From JBPBQZ01 sp050955105 (GTDB lineage Bacteria > Pseudomonadota > Gammaproteobacteria > Burkholderiales > Burkholderiaceae), in NCBI GenBank assembly GCA_050955105.1, contig JBPBQZ010000072.1:1-18032 (forward strand): DNA of 18,032 nt, in the 5' to 3' direction. Shown here in pieces: positions 7,144-13,673 of this stretch. A program made the position numbers and the translations under genes. Under the pieces are notes generated by a model that was not told the origin of the DNA, did no database searches, and saw nothing but the letters and a program-made list of their open reading frames with translations. How positions within the stretch are numbered: position 1 is the stretch's first letter; the number at the start of each line of letters is the position of its first letter.

Positions 7144-9720
7144 CTATCCCACCAGCGCGCGTTCCGCCGCCGAATGGTCCGGCGCTGCGCCAACACCCAG
7201 CAAGCGATGCTGCAAGGCTTCGTCGCTGTGCAGTTGCTGAGAGCTGCCTTCGAATGCCACTTCGCCGTTGTTCAACACATAGGCGCGGTTGGAAATCGCC
7301 AGCACTTGATCAGCGTGATGCTCGACCAGTACCAGGCTGTGCGTGCGGCGCAGCTTGACGATGGCGGCCATCACCTCGTGCACGATCGCCGGCGCCAAGC
7401 CTTCGAACGGCTCATCCAGCAAGATCACGCGGCTCGGTGCCATCAATGCACGAGCGATCGCCACCATCTGGCGTTCGCCGCCCGACAGCAGCTCGGCGCG
7501 ACGTGATTGCAAGATACGCAGTTTCGGGAACAGCTCGTAGGCCGCTTCCAGACCCGCACCGCCCGGTCGCGCGGCGATCAACAGATTGTCGACCACCGAG
7601 AGGTTCGGGAACAGGCGGCGGCCTTCAGGAACGATGGCAATGCCGGCCTGGCTGATCTGGTGCGAACCGAGGTTCTTGATCGACTTGCCGTCGAGCAGGA
7701 TGTCGCCGCTGCTCAGCGGCACCGCGCCCATGATGGTCTTGAGCGTGGTGGTCTTGCCCACACCGTTACGGCCGAGCAACGCGATCACTTCGCCTTCGCG
7801 CACCGTCAGATCAACGCCGTGCAGAATCTGCCCGCCGTTGTAGCCGGAAGTCACCTGCTTCAGTTCCAGCAGCGGCTTGCCGATCACGGCGGCCGGTGCG
7901 AAGTCAGCCGTGCCGATTGACGGCACAACCACTGTATCCGGCTCGTCCACCTCGCCCTTGTCGTCGATGGCTTTGCCCAGATACGCTTCGATCACTTCCG
8001 GGTTGGCGGCCACATCCAACGGCTTGCCGTCGGCGATCAGCTTGCCACGGTGCAGCACCGTGATGCGATCCGACATGGCGATCACGCGATCGATATCGTG
8101 TTCGATCAACAGCACCGCATGCGTACGCGACAGGCGTTGGATCAGGCTGGAGACGACCTTGCGATCGGCTTCGCCCAAACCGGCCAGCGGCTCGTCGAGC
8201 ATCAGCAGCTTGGCCTCGGTTGCCAGCGTCACGGCAATTTCGAGCAGGCGTTGCTGACCATGCGACAAGTCGGCACAGTCGCTCGCCGCCAGGTCCGCCA
8301 GGCCGACCGCATCCAGCAAGGTCCAGGTCTTGGCGTTGATGGCTTCGAGTTTGTGCGCATCGCGCAGGGTCCAGCGATTCGGGCGCGCGGAGGACTGCAC
8401 GGCAATCCGTACGTTTTCAAACGCCGTCACATTGCGGAACACGCTGACGATCTGGAACGAACGGCACAGACCCAGGCGCACCCGCGCATACATCGGCATC
8501 TTGGTAACGTCTTTTCCCAAAAAGCGGATCTCGCCCTTGTTCGGGAACAGCGCGCCACTGAGCATGTTGAAGAAGGTCGTCTTGCCGGCGCCGTTCGGGC
8601 CGATCAGGCTGTGCAGCTGATACGGCATGACGTCGACATCGATGTCTTCCGCCACCGCCAGCGAACCGAAGCGCTTCACCAGGCCGCGCACCGTGAGGAT
8701 CGGCTTGGTCGGATCGAGACCCAGCTTCGCCACTTCGAGCGGTGCGATGGTAGCCGGACGCGCCGGGATGGTGTTGCGCACCAGCGTGTGACGGCCACGG
8801 CCGCCAAACAGACGCATTGCCAAGCCATGCAGGCCTTCTGGCGCCAGCAGCACGAAGCCGATGATTATCGGCGCGAAAATCAGCCACCAGTTTTCGGTCA
8901 GTTCGCTCAAGCGATCTTCGAGCAGGATGAAGGCGATCGCGCCCCACAGTGCGCCGAGGAAATGCGAGACGCCGCCGAACACGGTCATCAGCAAGGCGTC
9001 GGTCGCGTGCTCCCAGCTCAGATTGTTGGCGTAGGCGCCGCGAATCAGGAAGGTCTGCAAGGCACCGGCCCAGGCAATCAGGCCGGCCGACGCCATGAAG
9101 GCCGCCAGCTTGTACAGATAGGGATTGAAGCCGACGCTGGAAGCGCGCTGCTCGTTATCTCGAATAGCTTGCAGCACGCGTCCAAACGGCGAATGCACGA
9201 GCGCCCAGATCAGCCACATCGCCAGCACCACCGTGACCACCGTGAACGCATGGAACACGTTCGGATCGACGAGCATGGGCCGCGGAATGTTCTGCAAGCC
9301 GTTTTCGCCGCCGGTGAGGTTGGTCCACTTGTAGATGACTTCGAAGGCAATTTCGGTACAGGCCAGCGTCAACAGCGAGAAATACAAGCCGCGCCGACGC
9401 AGGATCACCGCACCGACGATCAACGCCAACAGCATCGAAAACAGCACCGAGAACACCAGCCCTTCGATTTCATTGCCGAACAAATAGAGCATCGACAGCG
9501 CGGCCGCATAACTGGCCGTACCAAAAAACACCGACGCACCGAACGGCACCAGGCCGGTATAGCCCACCAGCAGGCTCAGCCCCCCCGCATACAAGGTGTA
9601 AATGGCCACTTCGCTGATGCGACTCAGCGGAATCCCGGCCGGGCCCGCTATCGCCGTCAACACCAACAGCACCACCGTCAGCCAGAGGATCGGGTGCCTG
9701 ATAAATTTACCTGCCATCAT
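7144..9720 (-). CDS. LivM-LivG-LivF triple fusion: HAAT-family ABC transporter permease with two ATPase domains
   Basis: This 858-aa inner-membrane protein joins three subunits that are normally separate. Residues 1 to about 310 are the LivM permease, with many hydrophobic segments and the family motif RGLYFSLLTLA (110-120). A linker follows to about 340. The LivG-like ATPase (about 341-585) has Walker A GPNGAGKT (374-381), signature LSHGQQR (485-491), Walker B LLMLDEP (505-511) and H541. A second linker leads to the LivF-like ATPase (about 616-845), with Walker A GRNGVGKT (650-657), signature LSGGERQ (745-751), Walker B VILLDEP (765-771) and H801. All ATPase motifs are intact in one uninterrupted frame, so the fusion looks functional. 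ATG 9720 overlaps the livH stop as ATGA and has GGAG at 9729-9732, 8 bases upstream. HAAT transporters carry branched-chain amino acids, but also urea, aromatic acids and other small acids. With LivH it supplies every membrane and ATPase part; no binding protein is nearby. Confidence 0.94.
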   Translation of the reverse strand: MMAGKFIRHPILWLTVVLLVLTAIAGPAGIPLSRISEVAIYTLYAGGLSLLVGYTGLVPFGASVFFGTASYAAALSMLYLFGNEIEGLVFSVLFSMLLALIVGAVILRRRGLYFSLLTLACTEIAFEVIYKWTNLTGGENGLQNIPRPMLVDPNVFHAFTVVTVVLAMWLIWALVHSPFGRVLQAIRDNEQRASSVGFNPYLYKLAAFMASAGLIAWAGALQTFLIRGAYANNLSWEHATDALLMTVFGGVSHFLGALWGAIAFILLEDRLSELTENWWLIFAPIIIGFVLLAPEGLHGLAMRLFGGRGRHTLVRNTIPARPATIAPLEVAKLGLDPTKPILTVRGLVKRFGSLAVAEDIDVDVMPYQLHSLIGPNGAGKTTFFNMLSGALFPNKGEIRFLGKDVTKMPMYARVRLGLCRSFQIVSVFRNVTAFENVRIAVQSSARPNRWTLRDAHKLEAINAKTWTLLDAVGLADLAASDCADLSHGQQRLLEIAVTLATEAKLLMLDEPLAGLGEADRKVVSSLIQRLSRTHAVLLIEHDIDRVIAMSDRITVLHRGKLIADGKPLDVAANPEVIEAYLGKAIDDKGEVDEPDTVVVPSIGTADFAPAAVIGKPLLELKQVTSGYNGGQILHGVDLTVREGEVIALLGRNGVGKTTTLKTIMGAVPLSSGDILLDGKSIKNLGSHQISQAGIAIVPEGRRLFPNLSVVDNLLIAARPGGAGLEAAYELFPKLRILQSRRAELLSGGERQMVAIARALMAPSRVILLDEPFEGLAPAIVHEVMAAIVKLRRTHSLVLVEHHADQVLAISNRAYVLNNGEVAFEGSSQQLHSDEALQHRLLGVGAAPDHSAAERALVG

Positions 9721-10586
9721 TCGAACCGCTCCCATCGTTCGCCGAACAGCCCGCGCTGCCGTATCAGCAAAATCACCGCCATCAAGACATACATCGCCAC
9801 CGTCGAGAGCGCCGGGGCGAACTGAACTGCCAACGCCGTCACGATGCCCACCAACAGGCCTGCGACGATCGCTCCAAGATACGAACCCAAACCACCGATC
9901 GTGACGATCACGAACGCCGGCATCAAGGCGCCGGTGCCCATCGACGGCGCCACCGACCACAACGGCGCGGCCAACAGGCCTGCCGCCGCCGCCAACAAGC
10001 AGCCGATGCCGAAGGTGACCGTTTGAATGCGCGGCAGGTTGATGCCCAGCAGCGCGACCATTTCGGGATCGCGGCTGCCGGCCCGCAAGATGCGACCGAA
10101 CGGCGTGAAGCGCATCAATGCCCACAGCAGCAGCAGCAACACGATCGCCGCACCGAGCACCGCGACACGATACGTGGTGATGAGGATCGGACCCCAGATG
10201 ATGACGCCGCTGAGGAAGTCAGGCGTGGGGAACGGTTGCGAAGCCGGGCCGAAGAAGAAGCGGATCACCGCTTCGATCAACAGCGCCAGGGCGAACGTCA
10301 GCACCAGCACCGGCAGCGGGTCGGCGTTATGCAAGCGCCGCAACAGCACCACCTCGATCACCATGCCGATGATGCCGACGATGATCGGCGCCAGTGGTAC
10401 GGCGATCCAGCCGAATTGCTGCTGCAAGGCCAGCGCCACGAATGCGCCCATGGTAAAGAACGCCCCGTGTGCGGCGTTGACGATTCCCAGCAGGCCGAAG
10501 ACGATCGTCAGCCCGAGGGAAATCACGACATACAGGAAGCCCAGGACCAAGCCGTTGGCGACCTGCGAGACCAGCGTTTCAAACAT
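9717..10586 (-). CDS. livH: LivH-type permease of HAAT ABC transporter
   Basis: This 289-aa, very hydrophobic inner-membrane protein pairs with the LivM domain of the next gene to form the channel. The N-terminal pattern GLVLGFLYVVISLGLTIVFG (12-31), followed by GIVNAAHGAFFTMGAF, is the family hallmark. IGGLGSYLGAIVAGLLVGI near the C-terminus is also typical. Length is normal (about 290-310 aa). ATG 10586 is chosen because a strong AGGGGAG lies 5 bases upstream and the family N-terminus begins there. Its TGA overlaps the ATG of the LivMGF fusion (ATGA, 9717-9720), implying translational coupling and near-equal production of both membrane parts. It is the first gene of the minus-strand block; no clear promoter was recognised upstream. 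Confidence 0.93.
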   Translation of the reverse strand: MFETLVSQVANGLVLGFLYVVISLGLTIVFGLLGIVNAAHGAFFTMGAFVALALQQQFGWIAVPLAPIIVGIIGMVIEVVLLRRLHNADPLPVLVLTFALALLIEAVIRFFFGPASQPFPTPDFLSGVIIWGPILITTYRVAVLGAAIVLLLLLWALMRFTPFGRILRAGSRDPEMVALLGINLPRIQTVTFGIGCLLAAAAGLLAAPLWSVAPSMGTGALMPAFVIVTIGGLGSYLGAIVAGLLVGIVTALAVQFAPALSTVAMYVLMAVILLIRQRGLFGERWERFE

Positions 10587-11202
10587 TCCAACTCCCCTGA
10601 CAGCGCGTACGCCCGGTGGGCGCACAGGTTCAAAGCCGATGACAATCGCAGGTGGACCCGAATGCGGCCCCAACCCTGCCGCCGTCTGTCACAAGCAATC
10701 CAGCATGCAAATGAATGGTTTGGCGGATGGCTCGATACTCCGCGGGCAACACCGCCGCCGGATAGTACTCGAGACCCATCTCACGCGTCGCCAGGCGCAC
10801 CGGTACCCTTCAAGGCTTACACTACAAAACAAGGGTTAACACGGACACGCGACGCACAAGTGATGCAAACGATTGAAGTCGTTTTCAGTTGGGCGCTCCT
10901 CCCTCATATCTTTTTAACGTACACCGTCGCCGCTGCGTGCAGGGCGACCAGCGCCTCGACGCCAGACGTGCATGTCGCTTTTTTCGAAAATACTGGGTAA
11001 TGCGTGATGACCGGCGCGCCCGATTGAATCGCGGACGCAACGAGGAGATTTGACGAGTCTCCACGGCCGACACGAAGCCTCTTTGCGCCATGTTTTAGAT
11101 GCTGTTGGCCGGGCCGTGCGCGCAGCCACCGTCTCTAAAAGACGACGCTAGCCCATTTCGCGACTGAAGTATCAGTGCGCCGAAGTAGCAAGCCAATGAG
11201 CG

Positions 11203-11253
11203 TTGCGGCAAAGCAACTGTGAATTTGCGGCACAGTGTGCTATTGCGCCGCAA
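11203..11253. repeat. Three TTGCGGC elements at 22-bp intervals
   Basis: TTGCGGCA occurs at 11203-11210 and again at 11225-11232. Its inverted form GCCGCAA is at 11247-11253. Each element starts exactly 22 bp after the previous one, about two helical turns, and both spacers are 14 bases between the octamers and the next element. This looks like a multi-site protein-binding region rather than chance, although the elements are short. Confidence 0.45.
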
Positions 11254-11324
11254 CAAAAAGCTTATCGACCTATGTGGGATCGCTAACAGCCAAAAAGCGC
11301 CGTCGCTGATGCGACGCTCCGCTG

Positions 11325-11358
11325 TCTCAAAATACCCGCGCAGCGCATGGTTTTGAGA
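11325..11358. repeat. Inverted repeat TCTCAAAA / TTTTGAGA
   Basis: TCTCAAAA (11325-11332) and TTTTGAGA (11351-11358) form a perfect 8-bp inverted repeat around an 18-base GC-rich spacer. It has no T-run in the right place for a terminator, so it may be an operator or an RNA structure. Confidence 0.4.
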
Positions 11359-11388
11359 TGGCGCGTTGATAAGAATACCCTCTTAAAC

Positions 11389-11414
11389 AAAAGCGCTTTT
11401 GGTCGTACCAAAAG
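11389..11414. repeat. Overlapping palindromes AAAAGCGCTTTT and CTTTTGG-N5-CCAAAAG
   Basis: A 12-bp palindrome AAAAGCGCTTTT (11389-11400) shares its right arm with a second inverted repeat, CTTTTGG (11396-11402) and CCAAAAG (11408-11414). The two foldings exclude each other. On the minus strand the second hairpin is followed by CGCTTTTGTTT, a weak terminator-like tail. Confidence 0.45.
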
Positions 11415-11512
11415 ACTTCGCCGAATTGCGCGCTGCAACAAAGGCCGCGCGCCGCGCGTTTTCGGAACTTGAAAAGCTCTCTTTCAGAAAACGACCCTAA
11501 TTTATCTCCCTA

Positions 11513-11541
11513 TTGACGGCGTCTTTGCGCATCGCTAATTT
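11513..11541 (+). promoter_or_regulatory. Candidate sigma-70 promoter in the porin upstream region
   Basis: TTGACG (11513-11518), a 17-base spacer and TAATTT (11536-11541) form a near-consensus promoter on the plus strand. Transcription would begin near 11548. If it serves the porin it leaves a leader of about 385 bases; otherwise it may drive an unannotated small RNA. Confidence 0.5.
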
Positions 11542-11568
11542 TCGCTGACTCGTTCGAGGGCGACGAGA

Positions 11569-11584
11569 TGTAATGCAAATTACA
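11569..11584. promoter_or_regulatory. 16-bp dyad TGTAAT-GCAA-ATTACA
   Basis: TGTAAT and ATTACA form a perfect inverted repeat around GCAA. It lies about 20 bases after the predicted transcription start at 11548, a position where a bound repressor would block the promoter at 11513-11541. Confidence 0.4.
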
Positions 11585-11932
11585 AAATAATGCGGAGACC
11601 AATTAGATGAGCCTACTTCCCAAAACCTCTGCGGTGCCAGCACGTCGATGTCGGTAGTCGTGGCGCGGTCGCGGTACGACAAATTTTGAGATTGCAGTGC
11701 CGAACTAAATATTTCATTTGTTTCGATGCCCGCCTGGATCGCCGAAAACATAGCTCTGCATCGCAATTTCATTAGCATAACCAACATTACGAATGCCTTT
11801 CTATTTAAAAGGCAATGGACAGGTTTGTCTACAGATTACTTGCTTCACCCCGGGGGCTGAATCGTAGCGCTGAGCAACGAGGCCTTATTCAAATAATTAG
11901 TTGTTATCCCGCCTACCATTCAGGAGGTAGTA

Positions 11933-13009
11933 ATGAAGAAGCACCTTATCGCACTGTCAGCCGGACTCCTTGGCTTGACCTCGCTGGCTCAAGCGCAAAG
12001 CTCGGTCACGCTGTATGGCGTGGTCGATGCGGCGGTGACCTACGTGAACGCATCCGGAAAGGGCAGCAAGACCGCGATGGATTCGAGCGGCATGAACTCC
12101 TCGCGTTACGGCTTGCTGGGTAATGAAGACCTGGGCGGCGGATTGGCGGCGGGTTTCACCTTGGAAGGCGACGCCTATCCGAACGACGGCCACCTCGGCA
12201 CCACCACCACCGATAACAAGACGCCCGGTACGACGGCGCTCTTCGGTCGTCGCGCGTTCATCAACTTGACTTCGCAAACCCTCGGTGAAGTCCGCCTGGG
12301 TCGTGATTACACCTCGACGTACTGGAATCTGTCTGGTTTCGATCCGTTCACTCACTTGGGTCTGGGCAGCGCCACGACGTTTGAGCTGACGTATGCCGGC
12401 ACGACCACCACGGCGGTGCGTACCTCGAACAGCGTCTTCTACCTGACCCCGAATACGCTGGGCGGTTTCTTCGCCGAAGCGAACTACGCGTTCGGCAATC
12501 AGCCTAACGGCGCAGCGGGGGGCACGGGCCATGACGGCGATTTCGGCGGCATCCGTATCGGCTACGAAGGACACGGCGCGAAGGTCGCGGCATCGGCCTC
12601 GAAGACCACCTACGTGCTGGGCGACGTACGTGAAGCCAACGTCGGCGGCACCTATGACTTCCACATCATCAAGGCCTACGCGCTGTATCAACAAGCGCAA
12701 CAAAGCGGCGCCGTGTCGCATACGCAAGGCACCGTCTTGCTGGGCGGCATCATTCCGGTCGGCGTGAACGCGATCCGTTTCTCGGCACTGCACCTGCATG
12801 AGCACGGCAATTCGTCGATGGATTCGACCTTGCTGGCAATCGGCTTCATCTACAACATGTCGAAGCGCACGCAGCTGTATACGACCTACGCGCATATCGA
12901 CAACCATAAGAATGCCGCTTACGCCGAATCGGAAACGTCGGGTGCAGTCTCTCCGACCCCCGGTGGCAATGTGAACGGTATCCAGATCGGTCTGAGCACC
13001 AAGTTCTAA
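11933..13009 (+). CDS. General porin, Burkholderia type (Gram-negative porin family)
   Basis: This 358-aa outer-membrane protein should form a trimeric diffusion channel for small hydrophilic solutes. Residues 1-21 are a signal peptide ending in AQA, and the mature protein begins QSSVTLYGVVDAAVTYV, the usual first strand. SRYGLLGNEDLGGGLAAGF (57-75), FGRRAFINL (104-112) and GEVRLGRDYT (118-127) are family hallmarks. The chain ends in NGIQIGLSTKF, with the terminal Phe used by the BAM assembly machinery. Length fits a 16-strand barrel. A near-perfect AGGAGG (11922-11927) lies 5 bases before the ATG, consistent with high expression. It is divergent from livH across 1.35 kb and appears monocistronic. 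Which solutes it favours cannot be told from sequence. Confidence 0.94.
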   Translation: MKKHLIALSAGLLGLTSLAQAQSSVTLYGVVDAAVTYVNASGKGSKTAMDSSGMNSSRYGLLGNEDLGGGLAAGFTLEGDAYPNDGHLGTTTTDNKTPGTTALFGRRAFINLTSQTLGEVRLGRDYTSTYWNLSGFDPFTHLGLGSATTFELTYAGTTTTAVRTSNSVFYLTPNTLGGFFAEANYAFGNQPNGAAGGTGHDGDFGGIRIGYEGHGAKVAASASKTTYVLGDVREANVGGTYDFHIIKAYALYQQAQQSGAVSHTQGTVLLGGIIPVGVNAIRFSALHLHEHGNSSMDSTLLAIGFIYNMSKRTQLYTTYAHIDNHKNAAYAESETSGAVSPTPGGNVNGIQIGLSTKF

Positions 13010-13033
13010 AGCTCTTATCGCATCAGTCGGTGC

Positions 13034-13066
13034 GGGCGTGCCGCGCGGTTTAGCGTAGGCACGCCC
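13034..13066. repeat. Inverted repeat after the porin gene, possible weak terminator
   Basis: GGGCGTGCC (13034-13042) and GGCACGCCC (13058-13066) form a perfect 9-bp stem with a 15-base loop, starting 25 bases past the porin stop codon. No T-run follows, so it could protect the 3' end of the mRNA or pause polymerase rather than act as an intrinsic terminator. Confidence 0.4.
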
Positions 13067-13110
13067 TGACCCGACGGGCGTAATACACGGAAGTTCTCAC
13101 CGCGAGACGT

Positions 13111-13133
13111 CGAGCCGCGCCAAGTGCGGCTCG
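13111..13133. repeat. Hairpin CGAGCCGC-N7-GCGGCTCG
   Basis: CGAGCCGC (13111-13118) and GCGGCTCG (13126-13133) pair perfectly over 8 bp around a 7-base loop. It sits between the porin and the small secreted protein and has no T-run. It may be a further 3' structure of the porin mRNA or part of the next leader. Confidence 0.35.
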
Positions 13134-13190
13134 CGGGGACGTCGATGGGAACTCGCCGGGTATTGGATTGCGCGCCCACTAGGGGTTTCT

Positions 13191-13202
13191 CACTAATTAG
13201 TG
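13191..13202. promoter_or_regulatory. 12-bp palindrome CACTAATTAGTG upstream of the small secreted protein
   Basis: CACTAATTAGTG is a perfect palindrome lying 42-53 bases before the ATG of the 106-aa protein, in the core promoter zone. It is a reasonable operator candidate; the regulator is unknown. Confidence 0.4.
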
Positions 13203-13243
13203 TGTGCCAGACACGGCACGCGAAGAACAACAGGAGATCAATC

Positions 13244-13564
13244 ATGAGCCGGTTAGCACTCGTCAGAGCCCTCGCGGTTACCGCAGCCCTCAGCGGCGCG
13301 CTGGTCAGCGTGCCCGTTTTCGCCCAAGGTAGCGGCGCGTCGACGGCCAGCGACAGCACGACCGCTCCGGCCACGCCGAAAGCCGCGCGCGCGACGCGTC
13401 GTGCCCAGCATCGCGCCGCCCGCAAGGCAGCCCGTGCCGATCAGAAGACTCAGATCAAGTCGCTGCAGTCGCAAGGCGTGAATCTGAACAACAACGACGA
13501 CAACTATCCCAATAACGTTCCGGGCGCCGCACATAAGACCACGGGTCAGGATAATAAGAACTAA
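13244..13564 (+). CDS. Small secreted Ala/Arg-rich protein of unknown function
   Basis: This 106-aa protein has a clear signal peptide, about residues 1-27 ending in VFA before QGSGAS, so it is probably periplasmic. The mature part is low-complexity. A Ser/Thr/Ala segment is followed by a strongly basic Ala/Arg run (about 45-67), then QIKSLQSQGVNLNNNDDNYP (about 71-90) and a polar tail. Small Burkholderiales exported proteins often pair a basic stretch with an NDxNYP-like motif; this is recalled, not checked. ATG 13244 is chosen over longer readings because AGGAG (13232-13236) is 7 bases upstream and the signal peptide starts there. It has its own upstream palindrome and a strong terminator, so it is likely a single-gene unit. 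No function is assigned. Confidence 0.8.
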   Translation: MSRLALVRALAVTAALSGALVSVPVFAQGSGASTASDSTTAPATPKAARATRRAQHRAARKAARADQKTQIKSLQSQGVNLNNNDDNYPNNVPGAAHKTTGQDNKN

Positions 13565-13588
13565 GCAGTATTCGACTTAAGGTCGTTC

Positions 13589-13636
13589 AGCTCGCGTCCA
13601 TCGCATCGGCAACGGTGCGGTAGACGCGAGCTTTTC
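13589..13636 (+). terminator. Long rho-independent terminator after the small secreted protein
   Basis: AGCTCGCGTC (13589-13598) and GACGCGAGCT (13623-13632) pair over 10 bp. The stem continues inward past one mismatch to CGCA/TGCG (13602-13605, 13616-13619). TTTTC follows at 13632-13636. It starts 25 bases past the stop codon and, with T on its right side only, serves plus-strand transcription. Confidence 0.8.
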
Positions 13637-13673
13637 TATTGGTGCGAGGGTTTTTGCAGGCGCCGCCGACGGG

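Larger units (their letters stand above)
10587..11932. promoter_or_regulatory. 1.35 kb gene-poor region between divergent livH and porin genes
   Basis: No open frame here resembles a known protein or shows convincing coding character. The right half (about 11160-11930) is clearly more A/T-rich than the surrounding genes. It contains spaced TTGCGGCA repeats (11203-11253), a small CGTCGC-TGAT-GCGACG hairpin (11301-11316), a TCTCAAAA/TTTTGAGA inverted repeat (11325-11358), overlapping palindromes (11389-11414), a good plus-strand promoter (11513-11541), a 16-bp dyad (11569-11584) and a small hairpin (11794-11814). An ACCCTT/AAGGGT inverted repeat lies at 10805-10836. It must hold the promoters of both livH and the porin, and is long enough for a small RNA. 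I saw no binding-protein gene or recognisable remnant of one. Confidence 0.55.

Noticed and set aside
8050..9825. A 591-codon plus-strand open frame opposite the liv fusion
   Set aside because: The product is a His/Gln/Arg-rich string without domains, a typical shadow of a high-GC gene on the other strand.
9721..10125. In-frame N-terminal extension of the LivMGF fusion
   Set aside because: It is the antisense-like shadow of livH in another frame, Gly/Arg/Val-rich and unlike LivM. The ATGA overlap and GGAG support ATG 9720.
10587..10673. In-frame N-terminal extension of LivH
   Set aside because: The 29 extra residues are not hydrophobic or conserved, and a strong AGGGGAG directly precedes ATG 10586.
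11607..11657. A 16-residue plus-strand open frame with GGAG nine bases upstream, possible leader peptide
   Set aside because: Such short frames arise by chance. No regulatory codon run or attenuator hairpin follows it.
11497..11787. A 96-codon minus-strand open frame in the porin upstream region
   Set aside because: It has no recognisable motif, A/T-rich codon use unlike the neighbouring genes, no good Shine-Dalgarno, and overlaps the promoter and dyad at 11513-11584. It could be a remnant, but nothing supports a gene.
10587..11932. Possible mobile element or transposase remnant in the long gap
   Set aside because: No terminal inverted repeats with flanking target duplications and no transposase-like reading frame were found.
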